DNA of 13,233 nucleotides from an uncultured Oscillospiraceae bacterium (GTDB lineage Bacteria; Bacillota; Clostridia; Oscillospirales; Acutalibacteraceae), in the NCBI GenBank assembly GCA_900543555.1, contig UQRL01000049.1, positions 1-13,233 on the forward strand, in the 5' to 3' direction. The number at the start of each line of letters is the position of its first letter. The first letter of the stretch is position 1. Positions 1 through 7,000 of this stretch are shown here, piece after piece. The notes beneath the pieces are model-generated. The model had not been told where the DNA came from. It did no database searches and saw only the letters and a list, made by a program, of their open reading frames with translations. The translations under genes were made by a program, and so were the position numbers.

Positions 1-20
1 GGGCGGGAGCCTCGCTTCTG

Positions 21-791
21 TCAGCGGAGCTCTTTTTTGATTTTGTTCAGGGCGCCTTTTTCCAGCCGGGAGACCTGGGCTTGGGAAATGCCAATCACCC
101 CTGCCACCTCCATTTGGGTCTTGCCCTCTAAAAACCGCAGGGAGAGGATGCGCTTCTCCCGTTGGCTCAGGTTTTGGATGGCCTGTTTGACGGCGATCTC
201 CTCCAGCCAGTCCCCATCGCCGGAGTGGTCGCCCACCTGGTCCATCAGGTAGATGGCGTCGCCTCCATGGTCGAATACCGGCTCGTAGAGGGAAACGGGT
301 TCTACAATGGCCTCTAGGGCCAGCACTACGTCCTCCCGCCGCATGGAGAGCGCCTGGGCAATCTCCTCGATGGAGGGTTCCCGGTTTTTTTCGGCGGTCA
401 GCCGCTCCTTGCACTGGATGGCTTTGTAAGCCGTGTCCCGCAGGGAACGGCTTACCCGCACGGAGTTGTTGTCCCGCAGAAACCGCCGCACCTCCCCAAT
501 GATCATGGGAACTCCATAGGTGGAGAATTGTACCCCCTGCTCCACGTCAAAGTGGTCGATAGCCTTGATAAGCCCAATGCATCCCACTTGGAACAGGTCG
601 TCCGGGTTCTCCCCCCGGTTTCCGAACCGCTGGATGACGGAGAGCACCAGCCGCAGGTTCCCGTAGATCAGGGCCTCTCGGGCAGCGCTGTCCCCGTTGC
701 GGCTTTTGACGAGCAGCTCCCGTGTCTCCTCGCTTTTCAGAACCTTCAGCCGCGCGGTGTTTATCCCGCAGATCTCCACTTTCCCCTGCAT
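21..791 (-). CDS. sigG: RNA polymerase forespore sigma factor SigG
   Basis: This is the late forespore sigma factor that directs RNA polymerase to genes for spore protection and germination. The 256 residues match Bacillus subtilis SigG (260) almost end to end. The N-terminal KVEICGI motif (residues 4-10) is a SigG hallmark. Region 2 spans about 44-110, with DDLFQVGCIGL at 64-74 and the STYGVPMIIGEVRR core-binding/-10 helix at 90-103. Region 3 lies around 112-170, and region 4 ends in the helix-turn-helix QMEVAGVIGISQAQVSRLEK. The ATG is preceded by GGAGGTGG at a 7-base distance, so the start is secure. In Bacillus the gene follows spoIIGA-sigE; here the gene upstream is an unrelated SEC-C protein. 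I could not find a convincing SigF/SigG-type promoter in the 126-base gap upstream. The residue aligned with B. subtilis Asn45 is Tyr43. Confidence 0.96.
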   Translation of the reverse strand: MQGKVEICGINTARLKVLKSEETRELLVKSRNGDSAAREALIYGNLRLVLSVIQRFGNRGENPDDLFQVGCIGLIKAIDHFDVEQGVQFSTYGVPMIIGEVRRFLRDNNSVRVSRSLRDTAYKAIQCKERLTAEKNREPSIEEIAQALSMRREDVVLALEAIVEPVSLYEPVFDHGGDAIYLMDQVGDHSGDGDWLEEIAVKQAIQNLSQREKRILSLRFLEGKTQMEVAGVIGISQAQVSRLEKGALNKIKKELR

Positions 792-861
792 AAAAAGACC
801 ACCTCCGTTTGTTTCTTCCGAAGGTAGTCTTTGCGCTTTTTGCCAGGTTTAATCAATAAGA

Positions 862-902
862 GAACGCCTCTTCCGCGCCGCTGTGGCAGGGGAGAGGCGT
901 TC
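862..902 (-). terminator. Terminator-like hairpin after the SEC-C gene
   Basis: Perfect 10-bp inverted repeat GAACGCCTCT / AGAGGCGTTC (862-871 with 893-902), 15 bases beyond the stop of the SEC-C gene. On the minus strand it is followed by an interrupted T-rich stretch (TCTTATTGATT), so it is a plausible but not strong intrinsic terminator insulating sigG from its upstream neighbour. Confidence 0.6.
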
Positions 903-917
903 CATATAGGCTTTGGC

Positions 918-1418
918 TTATAAATCCCGGCCGCAGCACTTTTTATATTTTTTTCCGCTGCCACAGGGGCAGGGGTCGTTGCGGCCCACCTTGGGCCCCT
1001 TTACCACGGTTTTAGAGAGCTTCTGCTCCTTGTACAGTTCCTTGCGGCGCTCCTCCGGGATGAGATCCTCCCACTGGGGCAGGGTGTACAGCCACTGGGC
1101 TTTGGCTTCCACCATGTTCTTGTAGAGCAGCTCCTTGTCGTAGTTCAGGTTGACCTCTGTGTCCTCCTCCAGGGCCTCCAAAGGGTTTTTCTCCTTCAGG
1201 CTGTCGTTGATGCCATCCAGGAAGGCCACCATTGTCATCAGGTCCACGCCGTACTTTTCCGCGTAGCCCTTTACGGTGTTCTTCCGGGGCTTGCTGGCCA
1301 GGATTCTCTCATAGATGGACTTTTCCGTCTCGAAATAGCCCTTCCAGAAGCTCCGGCCCCCGTCCGGGGCATTTTGCTTTTCCTGGGCAAATTTCTCCCA
1401 CTGCTGCAGCAGCGCCAT
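918..1418 (-). CDS. SEC-C metal-binding motif protein
   Basis: A 166-residue, lysine- and glutamate-rich cytoplasmic protein ending in the SEC-C motif [16 protein letters not shown] (about 147-162). The four cysteines C150, C152, C161 and C162 form the zinc knuckle known from the SecA C-terminus. In SecA this knuckle contacts SecB and ribosomes, but many stand-alone SEC-C proteins have no known job. The N-terminal 140 residues are mostly helical in appearance and contain no enzymatic motif I recognise. The start is supported by GAGGAG nine bases before the ATG and by a strong promoter 50 bases upstream. The gene is divergent from cca and followed by a hairpin, so it is probably monocistronic. 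Identity of the C-terminal motif is certain; the role is unknown. Confidence 0.9.
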   Translation of the reverse strand: MALLQQWEKFAQEKQNAPDGGRSFWKGYFETEKSIYERILASKPRKNTVKGYAEKYGVDLMTMVAFLDGINDSLKEKNPLEALEEDTEVNLNYDKELLYKNMVEAKAQWLYTLPQWEDLIPEERRKELYKEQKLSKTVVKGPKVGRNDPCPCGSGKKYKKCCGRDL

Positions 1419-1467
1419 GTGCGTCTCTCCTCATCTTTCCGGGTTTTTCCCGTTGTTTCAGCGTCTC

Positions 1468-1496
1468 ATCTTACCATGTTTTCCAGGCCCTGTCAA
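1468..1496 (-). promoter_or_regulatory. SigA-type promoter of the SEC-C gene
   Basis: On the minus strand a perfect -35 TTGACA (1496-1491), a 17-base spacer, and -10 TAAGAT (1473-1468) with an extended TGG just before it. The inferred transcription start is near 1461, giving a leader of about 43 bases before the ATG at 1418. Confidence 0.8.
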
Positions 1497-1522
1497 TGGC
1501 TGTGCATTGGGCGGTCCCCCGC

Positions 1523-1551
1523 TTTTCCCCGGCGGGGTTTTGTGGTATACT
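1523..1551 (+). promoter_or_regulatory. Extended -10 promoter of cca
   Basis: TATACT at 1546-1551 preceded by TGG (extended -10), with a poor -35 (TTTTCC, 1523-1528) at 17-base spacing. It lies about 40 bases before the cca start and is back to back with the SEC-C promoter, the two -35 boxes being about 26 bases apart. Confidence 0.65.
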
Positions 1552-1591
1552 ACAATTAAGAAACGTAAAGAAACCGGAAAGGAGTGCCCCC

Positions 1592-2959
1592 ATGATGACC
1601 CCTGCGATCTTTCAGCTGCCTGCCCCTGTGGGGGAGGTCTTGGCCCGGTTAGCGGCCGCCGGCTTTGATGCCTGGTGTGTGGGGGGCTGCGTTCGGGACA
1701 CCCTTCTGGGAAAGCGCCCCTTCGACTGGGACGTGGCCACCAGCGCCCGGCCAGAGGAGACCCGTGCTGTCTTTGCTGGGGAGCGCCTGGTGGAAGTGGG
1801 GGCAGCCCACGGCACCATTGCCCTGGTGCCCCCAGAGGGCCATCCCATTGAGATCACCACCTTCCGCAGTGATGGGGAGTACACAGATGCCCGCCATCCG
1901 GATTCCGTCACCTTTTCCCGCCGCCTGGAGGATGACCTCTCCCGCCGGGACTTCACAGTCAACGCGATGGCATACCACCCGGACCGGGGTCTGGTGGACC
2001 TGTTCCACGGCCGGGAAGACCTGGAGCAGGGCCTGCTCCGCTGCGTGGGGGACCCGGCCCGCCGTTTCCAAGAGGATGCCCTGCGCATCCTGCGGGGCCT
2101 GCGGTTTGCCTCTCAGTTGGGCTTTTCCATTGAGGAGGCCACCGGTGCCGCCCTGTGGGAGGAAAAAGGCCGGCTCCAAACCCTCTCTCACGAACGGGTG
2201 CGGGAGGAGCTGACAAAGCTCCTCTGCGGGGAAAACGCCGCCCCGGTTTTGCGGGAGTACGCCGGAATCCTCTTCACCCTTCTGCCGGAGCTGGCCCCCA
2301 TGAAGGGCTGCGCCCAGGAGACCCCCTACCACTGCTTCGACGTGTGGGAGCACACCCTCCACGCCTTGGAGCACGCTCCGGCTGGTGCGGCGCTCCGCTG
2401 GGCCGCACTCCTCCACGACACGGGCAAGCCTGCCCGAAAGACCTTTTCCCCGGATGGGGTGGCCCACTTTTACGGCCATCCCCCGGAAAGCGGCCGCGTC
2501 GCCCGGCGGGTGCTCACACGGCTGCGGTTTTCTAAACGGGAGGCAGAGTGGATCGCCAGCTTGGTCGATCATCACGAGGATCCCATGCCCATGGGGGAGA
2601 AGGCGTTAAAGCGCTTACTGGGCCAGCATGGAGAGGCGTTTGTTTTCACTTTGTTCCAACTCCAAGAGGCGGACTTGTCCGCCAAGGCCCCCGGGGTATT
2701 CCAGCGCCGCCTGCCGGATTTGGAGGGCAGCCGCGCCCGGGCCCGGGCCATCCTGGAGCGGGGCGACTGCCTCACCCTGGGGGACCTTGCCCTTTCTGGG
2801 GAGGATTTGAAAGCCCTGGGCATCCCCCCAGGGCCGGAGATGGGCAGCCTGCTCCGCCGTCTTTTGGACGCCGTCCAAGAGGGAGGGGTTCCCAACCAGG
2901 CCGCCGCGCTGGAGCGGCTTGCTTTGTGCCTGTGGAGGGAAGAGGGGTATAAAAAATGA
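1592..2959 (+). CDS. cca: CCA tRNA nucleotidyltransferase with HD domain
   Basis: Adds or repairs the 3'-CCA end of tRNAs using CTP and ATP (class II nucleotidyltransferase). From this start the protein has 455 residues. The head domain carries GGCVRD at 31-36, the catalytic pair D45-x-D47, RRDFTVNAMA at 118-127 and EDALR at 161-165, the family signature for nucleotide recognition. An RNA-binding neck follows to about 230. A C-terminal HD phosphohydrolase domain is visible from H254 with LLHDTGKP (H275-D276) and the later DHHEDP. The reading frame is open far upstream (to 1232), but only ATG 1592 has a good site, GGAG at 1581-1584, and it follows the promoter. Family members of this length with an HD domain are common in Clostridia. 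The gene converges on mazF with 42 bases between the stops. Confidence 0.95.
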   Translation: MMTPAIFQLPAPVGEVLARLAAAGFDAWCVGGCVRDTLLGKRPFDWDVATSARPEETRAVFAGERLVEVGAAHGTIALVPPEGHPIEITTFRSDGEYTDARHPDSVTFSRRLEDDLSRRDFTVNAMAYHPDRGLVDLFHGREDLEQGLLRCVGDPARRFQEDALRILRGLRFASQLGFSIEEATGAALWEEKGRLQTLSHERVREELTKLLCGENAAPVLREYAGILFTLLPELAPMKGCAQETPYHCFDVWEHTLHALEHAPAGAALRWAALLHDTGKPARKTFSPDGVAHFYGHPPESGRVARRVLTRLRFSKREAEWIASLVDHHEDPMPMGEKALKRLLGQHGEAFVFTLFQLQEADLSAKAPGVFQRRLPDLEGSRARARAILERGDCLTLGDLALSGEDLKALGIPPGPEMGSLLRRLLDAVQEGGVPNQAAALERLALCLWREEGYKK

Positions 2960-2990
2960 TGGCGCCGCCAGGGCATCCCTTGACGGCGCC
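2951..2990 (-). terminator. Intrinsic terminator of mazF
   Basis: On the minus strand the GC stem GGCGCCG / CGGCGCC (2961-2967 with 2984-2990), extended inside by AGGG/CCCT, is followed by ATCA and six Ts. The T-run is the complement of the lysine codons that end cca, so the terminator of one gene is built into the coding end of the convergent one. Confidence 0.8.
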
Positions 2991-2991
2991 T

Positions 2992-3018
2992 GCCTGCGCC
3001 CTTATGTAGGGCGCAGGC
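2992..3018. repeat. Perfect 10-bp stem-loop between cca and mazF
   Basis: GCCTGCGCCC / GGGCGCAGGC with a 7-base loop (3002-3008) that contains the mazF stop codon. It has no T-tract of its own on either strand and probably assists the adjoining terminator or stabilises the 3' end of cca mRNA. Confidence 0.7.
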
Positions 3019-3352
3019 CAAAACTGATGGAGAGGGCTTGGTCCACCCGGTTCATAGAGTCAGGGTCCAGGCGTCCCATTTTCTCCCGAAGCCGGTGTTT
3101 ATCCAAAGTGCGCACCTGCTCCAGCAGCACAATAGAGTCCTTCAGCAGGCCGCTGCCCTGGGCGTCCACAGAGATGTGGGTGGGCAGGTCGGCCTTGGAT
3201 TTTTGGCTGGTGATGGCCGCGGCGATTACCGTGGGGCTGAATTTGTTGCCCACGTCGTTTTGTACAATGAGCACGGGCCGGACTCCGCCTTGCTCTGAGC
3301 CAACCACGGGACTCAAATCCGCGTAATAAATCTCCCCTCTGTGTACGATCAC
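3002..3352 (-). CDS. mazF: MazF/EndoA-family mRNA interferase toxin
   Basis: A PemK/MazF-fold endoribonuclease that cuts single-stranded mRNA at short motifs. The sequence is closely similar to B. subtilis NdoA (EndoA), with [19 protein letters not shown] near the N-terminus, RPVLIVQND, the AAITSQ strand with its conserved Ser/Thr region, and [13 protein letters not shown]. Taking GTG 3352 gives 116 residues, the same length as NdoA, with the initiator aligned, and puts a GGAG ten bases upstream. A GTG three codons earlier (3361) is possible but has GGAG only one base away. In Bacillus a ribbon-helix-helix antitoxin lies immediately upstream; here none is visible in the 250 bases up to the tRNA. 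No clear promoter was found, though a lone TACAAT (3458-3453) could serve as a -10. The family call is very sure, the start less so. Confidence 0.92.
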   Translation of the reverse strand: MIVHRGEIYYADLSPVVGSEQGGVRPVLIVQNDVGNKFSPTVIAAAITSQKSKADLPTHISVDAQGSGLLKDSIVLLEQVRTLDKHRLREKMGRLDPDSMNRVDQALSISFGLRPT

Positions 3353-3528
3353 GGTTTTCACGCTCCATTTCCATTGTTTGTCTTTTAGTTTTGCCTGGCC
3401 GCAGGGCGTTTAATCACCCTGGCGAGGTTTTCCCACGGGACTCATCATTCCCATTGTATTTTCCCGGCAGAAACTTGTGCGGGATGAAAGGCGGGCAAAA
3501 AAAGTTTTTAAAAAATTGAAAAAAGGGG

Positions 3529-3557
3529 TTGCAATTTACAGAAGCCTGTGGTATTAT
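3529..3557 (+). promoter_or_regulatory. Promoter of tRNA-Ala
   Basis: TTGCAA (3529-3534), 17-base spacer, TATTAT (3552-3557) preceded by TGG (extended -10). TATAAT at 3555-3560 is an overlapping alternative, but with a 20-base spacer. Transcription would start near 3564, about 45 bases before the tRNA. Confidence 0.75.
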
Positions 3558-3610
3558 AATCAAGCGCCAAGCGCGAGAGACAAAAACGCCGGGCCGCGAC
3601 AAGTGAATAT

Positions 3611-3686
<76 letters not shown>

Positions 3687-3692
3687 ACAGAG

Positions 3693-3725
3693 AAGGCTTG
3701 AAACCTTAGGTTTCAAGCCTTTTTT
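3693..3725 (+). terminator. Intrinsic terminator of tRNA-Ala
   Basis: A 13-bp stem AAGGCTTGAAACC / GGTTTCAAGCCTT with loop TTA, running into six Ts (3720-3725). It begins seven bases after the tRNA and is a strong terminator. Confidence 0.92.
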
Positions 3726-3780
3726 CGTGTCCGAAGGCCGCAAAATCCCGGTTTTTCCATTGTTCCAGGAAGGCAAAAAA

Positions 3781-3818
3781 GTGGAATCTGCGTGGAATGA
3801 AAGTATTTTGTGTGGAAT
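3781..3818. repeat. Three GTGGAAT direct repeats
   Basis: GTGGAAT occurs at 3781, 3792 and 3812, spaced 11 and 20 bases (about one and two helical turns). They lie in the gene-free stretch 3726-4085, in which I see no coding sequence and no convincing promoter. They could be sites for a DNA-binding protein, or chance. Confidence 0.35.
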
Positions 3819-3943
3819 CCCCGGCACAGCTGCGCCCCACGGGACAAGAAAAACCGGGGTGCAAAAATTATTTCTGCCGGGATAACCGCCTGGGTGGGGG
3901 CTCGCCGCCCACGGGATAAAATGTTTTTCTGATTTATTGGCGG

Positions 3944-3980
3944 AGGGAGTACCTTCGGGTGTTCCCTTTGTGCTTTTTTC
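3944..3980 (+). terminator. UUCG-capped hairpin with T-tract, no gene upstream
   Basis: A 10-bp stem AGGGAGTACC / GGTGTTCCCT (two G-U pairs) closed by a C(TTCG)G tetraloop, followed by TTTGTGCTTTTTTC. It reads as a plus-strand intrinsic terminator, yet the only plus-strand transcription unit upstream, tRNA-Ala, already has its own terminator 220 bases earlier. It may end an unannotated small RNA or be a leftover. Confidence 0.6.
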
Positions 3981-4027
3981 TCTAGAGTACCAATGGGAGC
4001 GCTGGAGCGCATCCAGATAAAGACCAG

Positions 4028-4055
4028 AGAGACGCCGTTTGCGCGACGCCTCTCC
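4028..4055 (-). terminator. Terminator-like hairpin after the SLH-protein gene
   Basis: An 11-bp stem pairing 4028-4038 with 4045-4055 (two G-U pairs, 6-base loop), 30 bases past the stop of the minus-strand SLH gene. The following minus-strand sequence is only weakly T-rich (GGTCTTTATC), so termination is inferred. Confidence 0.5.
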
Positions 4056-4085
4056 GCTTAAAGGTTCCTATTTCCGTTCTGGCTT

Positions 4086-7000
4086 TTATAAGACAAAGTT
4101 CTGATGGAAGTTCCGCAGGATGGAGGCGGCCTGGGCCCGGGTGGTGGTGCCTCCGGGCAGCAGTTTGCCGTCGCTGCCGTTGATGAGCCCGTTGCCATTG
4201 GCCCAGCTCATGGCCGTTGTGGCCCACGAGCTGACCGCCCTTTTGTCGGGGAACTGGGAGAGGTCCCCCTGGGCCGTCAGGTCATAGCCCTTATACTTGG
4301 CGTAGTTGTACAGCATCTGGGCGAACTCCTCCCGGCTGACCGGGTCGTCGGGGGCGAACTTCCCGTCTCCCTTGCCGGACACCACGCCGTTTTTGTGGGC
4401 CCAGCCAATGGCGTTCCACCCCCAGTGGACAAAGGGCACGTCGTCAAAGTCAGAGAACCCGCTGAAGCCGGGCTGCCCCTCTAGGTTGTAGAGGATCTGG
4501 GCGGCCTGGGCCCGGTTTAGAGTGCTGTTGGGAGAAAAGGTGGTGTCACCGGTGCCGTTCATCAGCTGGTTTTCAAACACATAACGAACGTGCTGGTAGA
4601 ACCATTCCCCGGTGCCCACGTCGGTGAAGGGCAGGGGCTCGAACTCGGCGGTGATGTCCACCGGCTGCGAAAGGTCCGCCGGCTGCTGGACGAAGTCCTC
4701 CTCCAACACAGACACTTCGGCGTCCTCCAGGTTCTGGCTGTTCTGGGTGGTCAGCTGGTTGTCATCGCTTAGCTGGAAGGTGACGGTCTTGCCGCTGTCC
4801 AGGCTGCCCGCAATCTTCACCGCCTGCAGGTCGGCGTCGGTCTCACCCCGGTTGCTCAGTATCACCTCTACCTCGCCGGACTGGCTGGCGGTAAGGGACA
4901 CCTGATAGTCGTCCAAATCCAGCTTGGCAGTGTGGGCCGTGCCGTCGATGATGGTCATGTGGTCGCCGTTGTCCACAGAGTAGCGGCCAGAGGCGGTAAC
5001 CGACAGCCCGGCGCTTTCCGGCAGGGTGATGGTCATGCCGCCGGAATCAGGCTCTATAGTGGCAGAAACGCCCTGGGCCCGCTGGGTAATCTCCCCGTCC
5101 TCAATCTCCAGCAACACCTGGCCAGAGACGCTGGCCAGGCGGATGTCGCTGATATTGGGAACATAGATTTTGGGCTTTGAGTCAACCTTCTTGACCTTGA
5201 TATCCATCAGCCTGTCTGGGTCTATCTCGGTCATTTTCAGTCCCATGGTGTTAAAGAGTATGATTCGGTCTGGTAATTCTTTTCCATTCAGGATCAGCTC
5301 GTCCCGGTCAGCATAAGACCCTGCCACGCGTTTCTTGGTGTCCGCGTTGCCGGCCACATACACCCGGAACAGGTTCTTTTCAGGGTTCAGCTCCAGATAA
5401 CAGTCGGGGGTGTCGTAGGCAGAGTTCCAGTCATTCGCCTCATACCGATCTTCATCCAGATAGGGGTTGTTGGGGTTGTAGATGGGGGTGCGGTACCAGC
5501 CGTCCTCCATCTCTTCCAATTCGTTGGAATACAGCAGCACGGTATGGGCACCGCCACTGTAGGCGATGGTGGCCACAAGGGGCTGGGCGCTGTTCTCAAT
5601 CTGCTCGCACAGGGATTCGATATACTTTCCATTTGTCCGGTGGGAATAGGTTCCATCCGAATTCTCGGTGATATACTCCGCCAACATCTCTTTCTTCACT
5701 TCTTCCCCAGACTTTTGGAACGTGTACATCAATTCGGATTGGAACAGCTGGTATCGCTCGATGAACTTGGTGATGGAGCTATTTTTATCCACGGCCACGT
5801 AGGACCCATCCCCCAGCACATAATTGAGATGGTCGCCCTGGTGGTTTACAAGGCCGGTGCATCCATAGGGCAGCCCCAAACCGCCGGTGACGATGAGGCC
5901 GGCCGTCCACGCCATGCCGCCGCAGTTGCCGCCCCACTTCCTGTGCTCGGCGGCATATTTCAGCGCGCCTTCCCGGTCACCCCACACCTCTTGGTAGCGC
6001 TCTTTGGGGATCTCATAGTCCGACAGCAGCCCATAGCCAAAGGAATTCACGCTGTTCACCAGGGCCCAGGTGTCTTCCACGGGTTCTAAGAACTGCATGG
6101 CGGGGCAGTAGGGCTTGCACTGGCCCGTGGTATACCCCTCCGCCGAGGCGGAGACCTGGATGGTGCCCGTCTTCTGGTCTAGGATGTAGATGGGGGTTTG
6201 CACCTGGGTGTCTTTGGGCCAAATGGCAGTGCCCTCATCCCACACCAGGGTCAGCTCCTGCTTGTAGGAGCCGGGTGAAAAGCTGAAGCCGCCGGCAAGG
6301 GTGATGGTGTAGGTGACGGGGCCCTCGATGGGAAGCTGCACAAAGGAAAGGAACCCCTCGATATAGGCATGGGTGGTAAAGTCAATGCGGCCCACTCTGT
6401 CGGTGCCGTGCCGCTCGTAGTGGACGCGGACCTCCTCGGGCACAGAGACCGTCAGCTGGTCTTCCCAATGGGGGTCTTGGCTCTGGGGGGCGTCTCGCAG
6501 CACGGGGTAGGGGTAGTTCCCGCCTCCCATTTCCCACACCGAATCGAAATCAAAGCCCTTATAGCTGGACTGGCTGCGGGCCTGGGAATCGGTCAGCCGG
6601 GTTATGTTTTCCAGCTGGTCTCCGGTGGTCTCGTCCTTATCATAGGCGGGGACTTCCGTGTTGGTGTAATACAGGTTTTTCGAGTCTCCCACGGCCGTAC
6701 CGAAGAGAGCCCCCGCGCCCCAATACCCATACCCAATAGAGCCCGACTGGAAGTTTTTTACCTCTACGGAGCCCACGTTGTAGCAGTTCTCCGCCCAGCC
6801 CTGGGCGGACAAGCCCCCTACATAGGTGGCGTCGTCCAGAGACAGGTTGCCGCAGTTGAAACTGTTGCGCAGGTCGGCCTGCCAGCACGTGAGGCCGCCC
6901 GCCATGGTGCGGCCATGGAGGGTGCGTTCGTACACTTCCGTGATATCGGCGGCGTTCATACAATACTCCACGGTTATGTCCCACAGACCGGTGGTAATCC

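Noticed and set aside
1232..1591. Upstream extension of the cca frame
   Set aside because: The extension is antisense to the SEC-C gene and contains both promoters; ATG 1592 has the ribosome binding site and matches the family start.
3414..3602. A 62-codon minus-strand frame upstream of mazF, considered as antitoxin
   Set aside because: It shows no ribbon-helix-helix or AbrB pattern and overlaps the tRNA promoter; its poly-Phe run is just the complement of an A-rich tract.
3713..4012. A 99-codon minus-strand frame in the gap after tRNA-Ala
   Set aside because: Arg/Pro-rich without domain, lacks a ribosome binding site and covers two hairpins; treated as non-coding.
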